Part shown: positions 48,204 through 59,233 of the stretch, piece by piece
Position numbering within the stretch: position 1 is the stretch's first letter
How the letters are laid out: each line of letters opens with the position of its first letter
Assembly (NCBI GenBank): GCA_028455995.1
Contig: JABELC010000001.1
Location: 2,964,501-3,028,500, forward strand
DNA: 64,000 nt
From: Scleromitrula shiraiana
Lineage: Eukaryota; Ascomycota; Leotiomycetes; Helotiales; Sclerotiniaceae
Direction of reading: 5' to 3'
Notes under the pieces: generated by a model
Databases searched by the model: none
What the model was told of the DNA's origin: nothing
What the model saw: the letters and a program-made list of their open reading frames with translations, nothing else
Made by a program: the position numbers and the translations under genes

Positions 48204-49974
48204 GCTGCAGATGGTGAGCCGCTACCGATTTCGCTCTTGTTTAACTCTATTTCTGTTGCTAATGAGCATTGAACTCGATGTCTTATATCATTCTTTGGTG
48301 ATACCCCGCTTTCCGAACCATTTGGAGCCGCAGCTCTACCACCCTGTGACGGACTCCACTGTTCATCGAGCGAGTCGTATTACCCGAAGAATACGTTTAT
48401 TTGATTTTGCAAGTGGATTGGAGTCTAATTGCCTTCCAACCGCCTTGGCCCAACTTTTTTGAATACGCTGTACTCGAATCCTGCAAATAACCGATTGCCA
48501 TCAACTTGATGCACGTTGGCAGCATATTTTTCTGGAATGTTGAGATTCCACGTCACATAAACACCGGGAGACAAAATAAGTACTAACGAGAAGTCCCACG
48601 TTTTTTAGAATCTTATCTTAACATCCTAATCGCGAATACTCATTTTCGTACAAACCATTCCGTCGAAAATCACATTATATCCATTTCGAAACCAGGCTGT
48701 TATCTTGAAAGAATGTATCATCATACAAACAACGGGATAAACAATCAATATCGATGCAACACAAGCCTGAAGTGCACCACAGTCACAAGGGGTGAAGTCT
48801 GAAATTTTGATTATCTAGTCTTCAAAGCACCATGTAGTTGATACAGCACCACATATAACAGCTCTGCTCGACATTTTGGTACTCTCATCCCATGTTTTCA
48901 TGTAAAGTAATAAGGCTAGATGTCTTAAGATAGTGAGTGAACTCCTGGGCTTGCTCTCATCCGAGCTGAAACTTATGTTGTGACCTGGAAAGCTTGCTGG
49001 CTGTGCATATTTTGTGTATTATACTAACGTCTATATCTAATATTTTTATAATACCTTGCTGCTGATTTTTATATAACTTACTAGTAGTATATATATATAT
49101 ATATATATAAATATAACAAATTCTAATTTATATTTGTTATTAATAATTGATTTGAAATAAAATAAATCAATTTGAAAGTTCATTCGAATACTCATTTTGA
49201 CCCCGTGAATAAATGCTTATTTTCATATATACAAAACAAAATTGTAGACTTTTTTATAAGAATTATCTTGTCAAATTCATATAGTATATATATTCTAATA
49301 AGATATCACTTGTACTTTTAAAAATAAAGCTATACATTTTACTAGTTTTGATATAAATTCTTATTTAAGAAGAACGTTGCTTTTCGGGTTTGGATAAATG
49401 TTAGATGTAGCCCTCGGTAATTGCAAGGCGAATGAATGTGAAGAATTAACAGAACTGCAACACGATCCAGATCCAGATCTGATCGATACTCACTTGCTGA
49501 AGGCAGGCCTAACATGTCACCACATTTGCATTTATTGAAAAATGATGGTACCTTCCCTGTATATCAATTTCAGAATTATGGCAATTCTGGTTCAATGTCT
49601 CGATCACATTGACGCCCATACATCTCGATATGTTATATGAAAGTCGATATTCGCATAAAATCTTTCCAAGTTCTACATTGTTGTCGTGCAAGCAACTGCG
49701 ATAGTATTCAACAAAATATTTTTGATATAACTGGTCCCATATACATATTTAAGGACTTCGTAGTACTTACGCAGTAAAACCTTGAAGATCACTGGTAATG
49801 ACTCAATTCTATTTGAAATACACAAAACTATTGTCACTAATCGCTTCTGAATTTAGACTTCTTCAAGAGCTTCGCGGTTTGATCACAGTGCTTCAAATTG
49901 GGCGATGTCATCATTGGAGAAGTAAGTGCTACACAATCGTCATTTGCACTTTTCTAACATTGTTCCTCTAGCCA
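48204..49974. other. Long promoter region upstream of the cluster regulator
   Basis: No gene is supported in 1.77 kb. Positions about 49020-49380 are strongly AT-rich with a TA run near 49089-49108, possibly a decayed repeat. No YCGG-N3-CCGR site was seen. Confidence 0.55.
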
Positions 49975-51140
49975 ATGCTGACAAAAAGTTCCAGGCCCGC
50001 CAAGCTTCGCGCGGCGTGCAATTCATGTCATCAAGCCAAGGTAAGCTTTTAAAACTTTGCAACTTGGCATACAAAGGCTGAAACGTAACTCCACAGTTAA
50101 GATGTAGTGGTGAGAAAACCGGTTGTACCCGATGTAGAACACTGAATGCCGAATGTCACTACGAAATTTCCATGGCAGGTCGAGTTCCTGGGATACGAAG
50201 CAAGAACAAACGAAAGTCGGTGCAAGAAATCTCACGGGAATCGTCAGAAGAATCCAGTAATCAAGCAGCTGTGGTTTCTACGCCTCGGTCTTCCGAACCC
50301 TCTCTGCCCGCGAATCCCGACTCAGCTCTTGATTGGGAACGACACATCATGAGTCCCATATTGGGACTGGAAACAAATTCTACCACCCAGAAAAGTTCTA
50401 ACTTATTCCTAAGGGATATGAATTATGACTTAGACCTTCCACTAAATGGGATGATGAATGTTGAAGCAGATATAAGTACATGGCTATCTGAGCAAGGAGA
50501 CATGGTACCGGAGAGCCGCTTCGATGATGTTCCCACAAAATTGGGAGGATCATATTCCCAAGCCACTGGCTTTAACACACCTTCTAGAGGTGCTCAGGCA
50601 AATAACTTTGCCGGAGGAGGAGCGAGCAAGTGTATTCAAGCATGCTGCGACATAATAAAACACCTGGAGGGAAAGCTAATTACCAAGCTCGCGGCATTGG
50701 ATGAAGTCGTACAGGTGTGTCGAAGCTCCATTGCACACATTGCTCAGCTGGTAGATATGGAAGAGTTTCGTCAGAGTCCTTGCTCCCCTTCCCTGAGCTG
50801 TATTGCCATGAACCTCGTAATTTCTCTCTTCGAAACGTGTATCATTCTCGACGATACACAGACAATAAATTCCACGATGTCTCGAGGTATTCGATATCGA
50901 TATTCACTACCACGCATCAGTTTTGGATCTCTTCACTTCAACTCTGATGAGCAGGTCACTCTTTGCCATTTAATCGTTCGAAAGGAGATGAAATATTGCC
51001 TACAGATCGTGGCACGTTTACGTCAACAGAGAAGTAGTCAAGTGACCAGAGGTACTGAATGTCTTTACCAGGTTCAGGAGCACTGCTGCACGGACTTTGA
51101 GCGTCGATTAAGGGAACTGGCCTCAGCAATGGAATGTTGA
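49975..51140 (+). CDS. gliZ-like: Zn2Cys6 transcription factor, likely cluster activator (GliZ-like)
   Basis: Two exons (49975-50040, 50097-51140) join in phase into 369 residues, with the intron inside the zinc cluster. The binuclear cluster is C15-x2-C18-x6-C25-x6-C32-x2-C35-x6-C42, preceded and followed by basic residues. A Ser/Pro-rich linker leads to a C-terminal region with paired Cys and helical segments (CIQACCDIIKHLEGKL, then LVISLFETCIILDD) like the AflR/GliZ regulatory domain. Such proteins bind inverted CGG triplets as dimers. The recurrent YCGG-N3-CCGR palindromes in this cluster are the obvious candidate sites. Regulation of the cluster by this gene is inferred. Confidence 0.88.
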
Positions 51141-52342
51141 CGATTGGGCAATAAACGGTTGATAAACGATATATTTACGCTGACTTGTGGTACTTCGAAT
51201 TTGAATTGGATGATAGAATGGAATGAATTAAGATGGATTGGTATACATGCGTTGAAATAAGTTGATGATGATGACTAACACATATAGTAGTGCAAGTGGT
51301 ATTTTGTAGCAAACTTACTTTTTCCCTATACCTATAGCTTCTTTATATGCCTATTATCAATGTTTGACCAAATATTGCGTGATCGGGTCATATTTGACGA
51401 CAGTAAGATCTTAGAACTACCTTTTCGCGGCCCCCATTGTTATTAACACGCCAGACATTTTCTAAATCTCTTAGAAGCTTGAAAAGTCACGTGATAATGA
51501 ATTAGATTACTAGGATAGACATAGATTATATGGCCTCTTATATATAAGTGTGTAAAGCCTGTAAATATCAATAATAATTCCGAATGAATAGATTTTTACA
51601 ACGGTTTTTATGTTTTTAGATGCTTTAATAGCTTAGAAAAGAAGTCATTACTAGGCAATTAGACAGTTATAGGGACTGATTATAGGCTTGATGCACTTAC
51701 AGTGTAAGCCCCTATAACCCTTGTTTTTCGCAATCAAAGTGACCGCGAGAACTAATCACTATGATAGATAGCATTAATATGTTATTCATCCCTAGGCTCA
51801 TCTCCATCCCTATCCCAAACCCAAACTCAGCATTTGACAGTTCTAATGTATCCAAATTGCGATATACTTCAGGGCTGTATTTGTTTTCTATGCAGTCGGC
51901 ATTCCTAAATGATCAGATTAAAAGCCGAAAGTCCGAACCTAAATCGTTATGCTGCAGTTCATCCCAAACGACACCCATAATCATGCTTATACACCGTTAG
52001 TAGTCAGCATACTGCAGTATCGTAAGTATGTAGCTGGCGTATCTTCCGTAGATGTCACTTTCACAGTTTAGCGCTCTTGCTAAGTTACAAACGCACGAAG
52101 CCGCACGATCGCCAAAGCAATCACAAATCCTTTCTCGATTGCTCCTTAACAACATCAAGATCTTACCTTTGTTTTGATCGGATTCTACATATCAAGGTAT
52201 TCTGATTGATCTCAATCACAAATCCGTTTCATCAAACCTATTTTCACATCTATTTCATGCCGGCAATTGCGCATACAGAGATTTCCTGGCCTTCCCTCCG
52301 AGAGTTCCAGGCCTGACAAAGATTCTAGTACCTCAGTAAATC
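51141..52342. other. Intergenic region between regulator and MFS gene
   Basis: No gene is recognised. AT-rich DNA between about 51440 and 51720 has no detectable terminal repeats. Confidence 0.5.
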
Positions 52343-53865
52343 ATGTATGATGAGCAGGATTCTCTCTTGGCAGATTCTACATCAACATCATCACACCTTC
52401 AACGATGCGTCAGTAGTGAAGAATCCGAAGATACAGAATTATATCGCACTATTCAACGCATCGTACCAATCTCGTTTATTGCTTCTTTTGGACTGAGCGC
52501 CACTGCAGCTACATCAGTTTTCGCATTTGCATACATTGTATGTGTTGATCCCTTGGACTGTAAAGACCAGGAAAAACGCTCCTATTCTGGCATTGTCGCC
52601 GTGGCGACGACCATAGCCAATGTATGCGCAGTCCCAGCTGTTGGTCCTTTACATATGCTAGGAAAGAATAACGGCAAACTGGGACTTATATTATGGCTTG
52701 TATGCCGGGCTAGTAGCCTAGCAATTCTAGGTCTTGCTGGTTAGTACTTGCATGATGAGCGTCACATATTTCTACATATTGTTTGAAAACGTATAGGGCT
52801 AATCAAATTTTTTACATTACCATCTAATTAGTGGCTTTAAAAAGTATACCGATTGCTATAGGAAGTAAAACCATTGAGGGTCTGGCCACCGATAATATTC
52901 TTCAGTATGGTCTCGGATCTGTCTATGTAAACTTACGGAATGAGAAACAATTCTCATCTATCATGGGGAAATCCATGGCCTTCTATCTTCTCGGCGCTTG
53001 CGTGGGTCCAATATTCGCTGGAATCTTCAAGAACTTTCGAGTGAGCTTCCTGATGGCTGTATGTGTGTTTATTTTTGCCTTTCTGTACTTGCAATTCATT
53101 CCTTCTTCTGGGCAGATCTTCAGTCATTCTACAAAGATTGTCAATGATGCCGACACCGACTTGAACGCTGTCAGTGGAGACAATGCTCGTGAAAATGACA
53201 AGATTTTTTCCCGGATTCTGAAGTCGATCTTCTTACATCTAAGTATTTTCAACAAGGAGCCAGTTATCATACTACCCGCTACCGCGTTATTCGTGTTTAC
53301 CGCAGCCCAAGCATATATATTTTCTGCGGTAATGGTGCATACTTCAATTCAATTCGGATTCACTGGAAGAGAGAATGGATACTTGTTGTCTCTGACAGCA
53401 GGCATCTCGGCAATATTCCTCTTTATAACTCCGCTTGTCATTTCAAGCTTCGAAAGGAAGTTCGAACGACAGATCTCCCGTATCAAGCTAAATTTCACCA
53501 TGGCTATTATGACAATACTTGCACTAGCTATCTCACTTATTCTCTTGGCCATGACGAGGACTGCCTGGCATATCTACCCAATCATGGCTTTACTTTCTCT
53601 TGGTCTAGGAGCCTCTACATTCATCAAAAGTTATACAGTCCTAATCTTGGAATTCCCTGCAGATAGTGTACCGGTTTTTGCTGTCATGGAATGCCTTGGA
53701 GCCTTGGTCTCTCCGGTTATCATTGGGGGTACACAGGCTAAATTGCCTGATGGGCTATGGGGTTTTATTTCCTCTGGGATGATGGGACTTGTCATGATAC
53801 TTTTAACCTCAAGCAGATATACATCTACTCGTTATGGCAATGGCTCAGCTAGCCACTCTCAATAG
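52343..53865 (+). CDS. MFS transporter 2
   Basis: Two exons (52343-52739, 52832-53865) join in phase (GTTAGT to ATTAG) into 476 residues. An acidic cytosolic N-terminus of about 40 residues is followed by roughly eleven or twelve hydrophobic segments, for example ISFIASFGLSATAATSVFAFAY and MAFYLLGACVGPIFAGIF. The central loop is hydrophilic. It looks like a 12-helix MFS exporter and is clearly unlike the 14-helix-type protein at the left cluster edge. Whether it exports the product or takes up a precursor cannot be read from sequence. Confidence 0.8.
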
Positions 53866-54407
53866 TAGATTCCCCAGAGAAACATAAGAAGTCAACTTTG
53901 ATAGATCAGTGGGGGTTTCAAGGTTATGAAGTTAATCATCCAAATTATCCAATGCATTCGGATGAAAAATGGTTTACTTTACATAAACACTTGGATCTTT
54001 GATTTTCGAGCGGAACTCTCATCTGTATTCTATACACTTTCTAAATTTTTTATGTGAATTTTGAATCGACAGGATAGAAATTTATGGATCTCTTCATTCT
54101 CGTAAATGCCATGAATAGAATCTCTACTGGTTTTGGAAGACTTCAATTCTCATAGATGTTGTACTACCCCGGTGTTTTGAACTCTACGGATTCCCATTTT
54201 TTCTATACTACCATATGTAACAGTGCTGCCTCTTTCCATAAATGTAGAACTTGCAACTATTTGGCCTCTTTCGTACCTCACGTATCGCCTCTTACTTTTT
54301 GGGTGAATTATCATCCGGACGATATCGAAATTCATGAATGCACAAAACTCGCACTTTCGCATTCCGATCTACTCATTGTTCCGCTTTTCGCAATTCCACA
54401 AACTACC
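53866..54407. other. Promoter region of the gamma-glutamyl cyclotransferase gene
   Basis: An in-frame ATG at 54156 would extend the next protein by 84 residues, but the extension is not family-like. No palindrome of the cluster type is seen here. Confidence 0.5.
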
Positions 54408-55420
54408 ATGTCCTCTACACAGAAAATTCTGTGTACAGCATCTTCGCATACCGATTGGATCTCTGACAACAAAACGCTCTGGTACTTTGCTTACGGATCT
54501 AATATCTCTCGTGAGACGTTCACCGGTCACCGAGGTATTGTTCCCTTATGCTCTCTCGTCGTACGAATTCCCGGCTGGGTGCTTCGCATGAACATACCTG
54601 GAGTTCCGTACCGGGAACCGGCATTTGCGTCAATCATTCCGAAAACGGAAAGTGAACTGGAATCAGGTAATTTCGATATCGACGTAGAAGGGGTAGCATA
54701 TCTAATCACACAAGCTCAATATTTCTCCATTATTGCATCTGAAGGTGGAGGAGTTGCCTATAGAGAGGTGGGCCTTTGGGCTGAAGAGGTTCTGGGTAAG
54801 GTAGAAAAAAGTGAAGAGGAAGATGTTTATGGGAAGGGCTTTGAGAAGAAGAGGATACTGGTGTATACTCTAACGAATGCAATCACTAGACGACCTATTG
54901 GTCTACCGAGTTATAGATACTTGGTATGTAAAAATGTGTTTCTTACCATACGAATCACCTGCTTTTATCAATATCGTGGATCTCCTATTCATTCCTCATT
55001 TTCGTTCCTGCTAAATATATGACTTAATCTCTTTAGAATATCCTGCAACTAGCATCAAATAGCGTTCCATTTACAACTGCTTACAAGCACTTTCTTCTCA
55101 CACTTCAACCCTACAATCCACCATCTTCTCACTCGCTGGGTGCCTTTCTCTTCCTTGCCTTCTGGCTCCCGACCATGGCTTGCACTGAGAGACTTATCCA
55201 CATGAATCTCAGAGAGTCAGGGAGAGTCCCAGCATGGGTTGCTTGGTTAGTAAGAGGGGTGGTGCTGGGAATGTGGGCATATCATGATTGGGTTCATGCG
55301 GCGATTTGGGGAAGAGGTGATGGAGTTGGTGAAGCTAGCACGAGGGGAGATGACAATGAAAGTAGCTATGAAGCAAAAAGGGGTCAACCATTGTTTAGGT
55401 TACCATATTATGGTGTTTGA
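54408..55420 (+). CDS. gliK-like: Gamma-glutamyl cyclotransferase, GliK-like
   Basis: Two exons (54408-54923, 55037-55420) join in phase into 299 residues. The glycine-rich loop LWYFAYGSNIS near residue 25 is the family signature, followed by FTGHRGIVPLCSLVVRIPGW, PAFASIIPK and DVEGVAYLIT, with GGVAYREV near the expected catalytic Glu. The C-terminal half has hydrophobic segments (AFLFLAFWLPTMACTE and VAWLVRGVVLGMWAY) that could anchor the protein, a feature seen in GliK-type proteins. In gliotoxin biosynthesis GliK removes the gamma-glutamyl groups of the bis-glutathione adduct. Two copies of the cluster palindrome lie inside exon 1. Confidence 0.88.
54523..54533. promoter_or_regulatory. Intragenic palindrome CCGG-TCA-CCGA
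   Basis: CCGGTCACCGA lies about 115 bp inside the cyclotransferase coding sequence. It may be functional, or chance in coding DNA. Confidence 0.3.
54611..54621. promoter_or_regulatory. Intragenic palindrome CCGG-GAA-CCGG
   Basis: CCGGGAACCGG is the second copy in the same exon, 88 bp downstream of the first. Confidence 0.3.
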
Positions 55421-55572
55421 GATATGTAACATCATACCTCGTTAATTGAAGAACATGATCGTCAACCTCCAATGTAAAATTTAGAGTGATCTTCTTTATT
55501 CTCTGTCCCTGCCTGTTCTCCCAGTCTTTCCTATTTATTATTCTGCTCTTATTTTCTATCCCATCTTCCAGT

Positions 55573-57480
55573 TCATAAATTTTTCTTAAAAGCCACGAAA
55601 GTATCCAAATTCGGCATCCCCTGCACTCCTCTCACTCCATCCACTGGTTTACCAGCCCCCCTTTTCGGTACAAATCTAAACTCCCATCCCATGAATAACT
55701 TTATTACGATCAACTTTGCCGTTGCAACACCGAAAAATCTACCTGGGCAAGATTGTGCACCGTATCCAAATCTAGATAATTCTTTTGTTAGTATTATCCA
55801 ACACATGGGGATTCAATACAAAAATTACTTACACCGCAAAGTCTGTTGTTTGTGTCACTGTCTTCACTCGACTTTCATTTTTCTCGGAATCAAGAAACCG
55901 GTATGGGTCGAATTTCTCTGGCTCATCATAGATATCTGGATCTCGAAGGATGGCGCGCGTTGGAAGCATGACATTACTGCCTGCTTTCAGCATCACGCCG
56001 TTTGAAAGCTCAATATCCTGCATGACTTTTCGCTGCACAGTACCTGGTCATATTTATAAGCTGCATGCACTGAAGATTTATACCTAAGTATGAGTTTGAG
56101 AACGTAGCTTACAACTAATCGGAGGACTTAGTCTCAATGTTTCTCTGATGAAGCTATCTAACTTCGGCATTCTGTCCAAGGTATTTTTGTCCCATGTTTC
56201 ATTTGACGACCCTTTCAAGGAGTTCTCTATCTCTATTCGCAGCTCTGATGTATATTCTGGATGGGCAAGAATTCTGTACACCAACTGGCACAATACAACA
56301 GCGAACAGATCCGCACCGGCGAATAGAATGAAGAGCATTTGGTTCACTATTTCATCCAGATCTTCTTTTTTGTCAATTTTTGGTGCTAATTTTATCAAGC
56401 CTTCCAGCATAGAAAAAGAGGTGTCATCGGTGGAAGGTGTCTCGATTAAACGCTTGATCTCTGGGATGACAAGTTTCTTTGTTTCTCGAAGATGATGACG
56501 AATCTTTTTTCCAACTGGGAGAACCCAAAAGGATGCAGTTCGAAGACTGGAGGGTAGCATAAACTTCATAGCCACCCATATTGGTATTGTTTTGGTATAT
56601 CCACAGGCATGATTGATGTAGTCTGAATCAGACCCTAGCTTGTTTCCCACCAGGAGCGGTCCCATGATTTGATGGGATACGTGGAACATAGAATCCCAAA
56701 GATTCACAACTCTCCAATCTAGGAATAAAGAATGAGATAGGAGGTTGAACGACTGTTTGAACTTTGGACTGACCGCTGTAGTTTTGTGGCTGCAAATTGT
56801 CGGCGAGAGCTGTCTCAACGTGCTCGGCAAGATACCCAGTCAGTTCAGCTACAAGATTGTGCTCAGGATTAGTATCAGGTCGCAGTAATGGATGGTGCAA
56901 TGAGCAGAGAAACATACGGAGATTTGGAACTAAATGCTTCTTCAAGGCTGTAATATGATACCTTTCTTTCAAGGTTTTCCCCGTATGAACAGACCACATG
57001 AACAAATCATCCACTACACCCATGAAGCTTAGTTTCTCGGGTGGAAACTTCTTCAATTCTTCAGTCATAGATTGCGGGCATACAAACATGAGCTCATCGA
57101 AAATCCAGGTTGCCCATATCTGGTTTTTCTTGGTATACTATACTCATTATTAGATCTTGTTCATTTATCATATGGACCTTGGAAACTGAGAGAAAAAAAA
57201 CCTTGTGGTAACCCTCTGAGATGACCGCCGTCATATCGACTGCAGACCTCCCAAAAAACCACAACCGTCGACCCCACCATGATGAATCTCCAATCACTGG
57301 ATATTTGTTCCCATGACGGTCAATCTTATCACAAATATGGCCATAACAATACATAGTCAAACCTGTAAATGCGAAAAGCCAAAACCACCGTGCGTATCCC
57401 TGTGACTGAGATACCGAAGCATGGCCATCAGTCCCATGTAGTAATGTGAAGTTCGTGGAAAGACTCTGTAGGTTTTGCAT
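55573..57480 (-). CDS. Cytochrome P450-C, paralogue of P450-B
   Basis: Six exons (57480-57202, 57119-56918, 56848-56774, 56718-56113, 56043-55833, 55771-55573) join in phase into 523 residues. A membrane anchor (about residues 28-48) is followed by a HICDKIDRHGNKYPVIGDSS segment shared with P450-B. The K-helix region is FIRETLRLSPP, and FGYGAQSCPGR gives the haem thiolate Cys466. Exon phases match P450-B throughout, and exons 4 and 5 are the same length. The start at 57480 aligns with that of P450-B; an upstream in-frame ATG at 57564 exists. Divergent from O-methyltransferase C. A tailoring oxidation is inferred. Confidence 0.85.
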
Positions 57481-57788
57481 GATTAGTAGCGAGAATCTTA
57501 CGGTGGGTTCTGTAGATATTTTAGGAATTGATAAAGATTGAATCTTTCGTGAACTGGTAATCATGGTGGTGACAGAGGGTTATACCGGTATCTGTACCAT
57601 TCTCGGATTCCGTAGCAACTCCATCATGGGTCCGAAAAAGTCTGTTCCTGTGCCCAATTTGTACCTTAAGAAGGATCTCTGCTTGAATGAAACTTTGAAT
57701 GCTTGAATCTGGAATTACTGTGCAGCCCAATTTTGACAATATAGTCAGCTTTGCCAAATTATAATTGGCAGCCTCTACCACATCAAAG
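57481..57788. promoter_or_regulatory. Divergent promoter of P450-C and O-methyltransferase C
   Basis: The 308-bp shared promoter contains a one-mismatch palindrome, TCGG-ATT-CCGT, at 57603-57613. Confidence 0.5.
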
Positions 57789-59233
57789 ATGTCTCTCACT
57801 GTTGCTTCCGCGAAAGAAATATTGAAATTGTGTAATGAAATCCAGACGCAGGCAGCAACGTTCTTGGATTTACTTGAGTATGCAGAGGAAAGCGCTATTG
57901 GCGAGATAGCCATTGGCACAGATGGCAAGACATGGAACCCTGAAATCGAAAATATTCGCCAGCAACTGATTGGAAAGACCAAATTCGTGACTGAATGTCT
58001 ATATGACCCAATCGAGTACCTGAAAGAACTTACTCAAGGCCGTGTAAGTTTCTTACCAAGAAAGTAAACAACCACTGAGCTGACATACACTGCAAAGTCT
58101 CTTGATCTGGGCACAATCCGGACTGTTGTTCGATTTGGAATCCCAGCAGCAGTTCCGTTGGATAGTTCCATTACAATCGCGAATCTAGCGGCCAAAATAT
58201 CTATTGAAACAACGACATTGTTTCGAATAATCGCGTATACCACCACTTACGGAGTTTTTCAATTACAAAAGTCACCTGAGTCCCCAGAACAATCCCTTGT
58301 TTCGCATACCAAGTTCTCCGCAAATCTAGCACAAGGAACATATGCTGATATTGTGGAATGGGATGTAACAATACCACCATTTGCATGTGTCCGACTACCT
58401 GAAGCACTAGAGAAATATTCAAGCTGTGATGGCCCAGAAAAAGCCCCTTTCAAGATAGGACTTGACACGACTCTCAACTTCTACGACTGGCACCAACAAA
58501 ACCCCAAATATGCGAACTATTTTCGATTGGGAATGGAAAGTGAGAAAGAAGACCCGAGGACAGCACCACAAAATCTTGTCAGGAATTATGATTGGGGAAA
58601 GTTCGAGACCAAAACTATCGTTGATGTAAGTACTAGACCACCATTTCAATAAATTTAACTAAGCCCCTGAAGGTTGGTGGATCGACCGGTCACGTCGCGA
58701 AGATAATATCCGCCCTACACCCCACGATCACTTTTATTGTACAGGATCTTGAGGAAACTATCTCCAAACTACCTTCTTCTGATCACTCGAATATTTCATT
58801 TGAGACTCAAGACTTTTTCAAGCCTCAAGTAACTATTTCTGATGCATACCTCCTCCGGTATATCTTCCACAACTGGGCGGATGTAGATTGCCTCCGCATC
58901 TTGGAGAACCTACGTCCTGCTTTAAAGACAGGCTCGAAACTTCTTGTAGCCGAACTAGTGCAAGATGACAGGGAGAGCTCTCCTAATACATGGTTTGAAG
59001 AGAGAACTTTCAGGTATGCACGTAATGTAATGTTTGCCGGATATTTTAACTAATTGAGGGTGTTATCATTTAGGAGGCGAGATATACAGATGATGACATA
59101 CATAGGAGCGCATGAAAGAACTATACAAGAGTATAACAGCTTGGTTAGATCTGTCATTCCTGAGTTTAGGTTCGAAGGCTGCACAAAGCCAGTGGGGAGC
59201 ATTCTGGGAATACTCGAATGGACCTTTGTGTAA
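57789..59233 (+). CDS. SAM-dependent O-methyltransferase C
   Basis: Four exons (57789-58043, 58098-58625, 58673-59013, 59074-59233) join in phase into 427 residues. The SAM motif IVDVGGSTGHVAK is at about 259-271 and spans an intron. LRYIFHNWADVD carries the catalytic His region, and MMTYIGAHERT is near the end. It belongs to the plant-type O-methyltransferase family common in fungal clusters, with a winged-helix region (TIANLAAKISIETTTLFRII) before the SAM domain. The start is the first ATG after a Ser/Thr-rich stretch that stays open upstream. It is the right-hand edge gene of the cluster. Substrate unknown. Confidence 0.88.

Noticed and set aside
54156..54407. N-terminal extension of the GliK-like protein from an upstream in-frame ATG
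   Set aside because: The extension is not family-like and the ATG at 54408 gives a normal N-terminus.
57481..57564. Longer start for P450-C
   Set aside because: The shorter start aligns with paralogue P450-B and places the membrane anchor normally.
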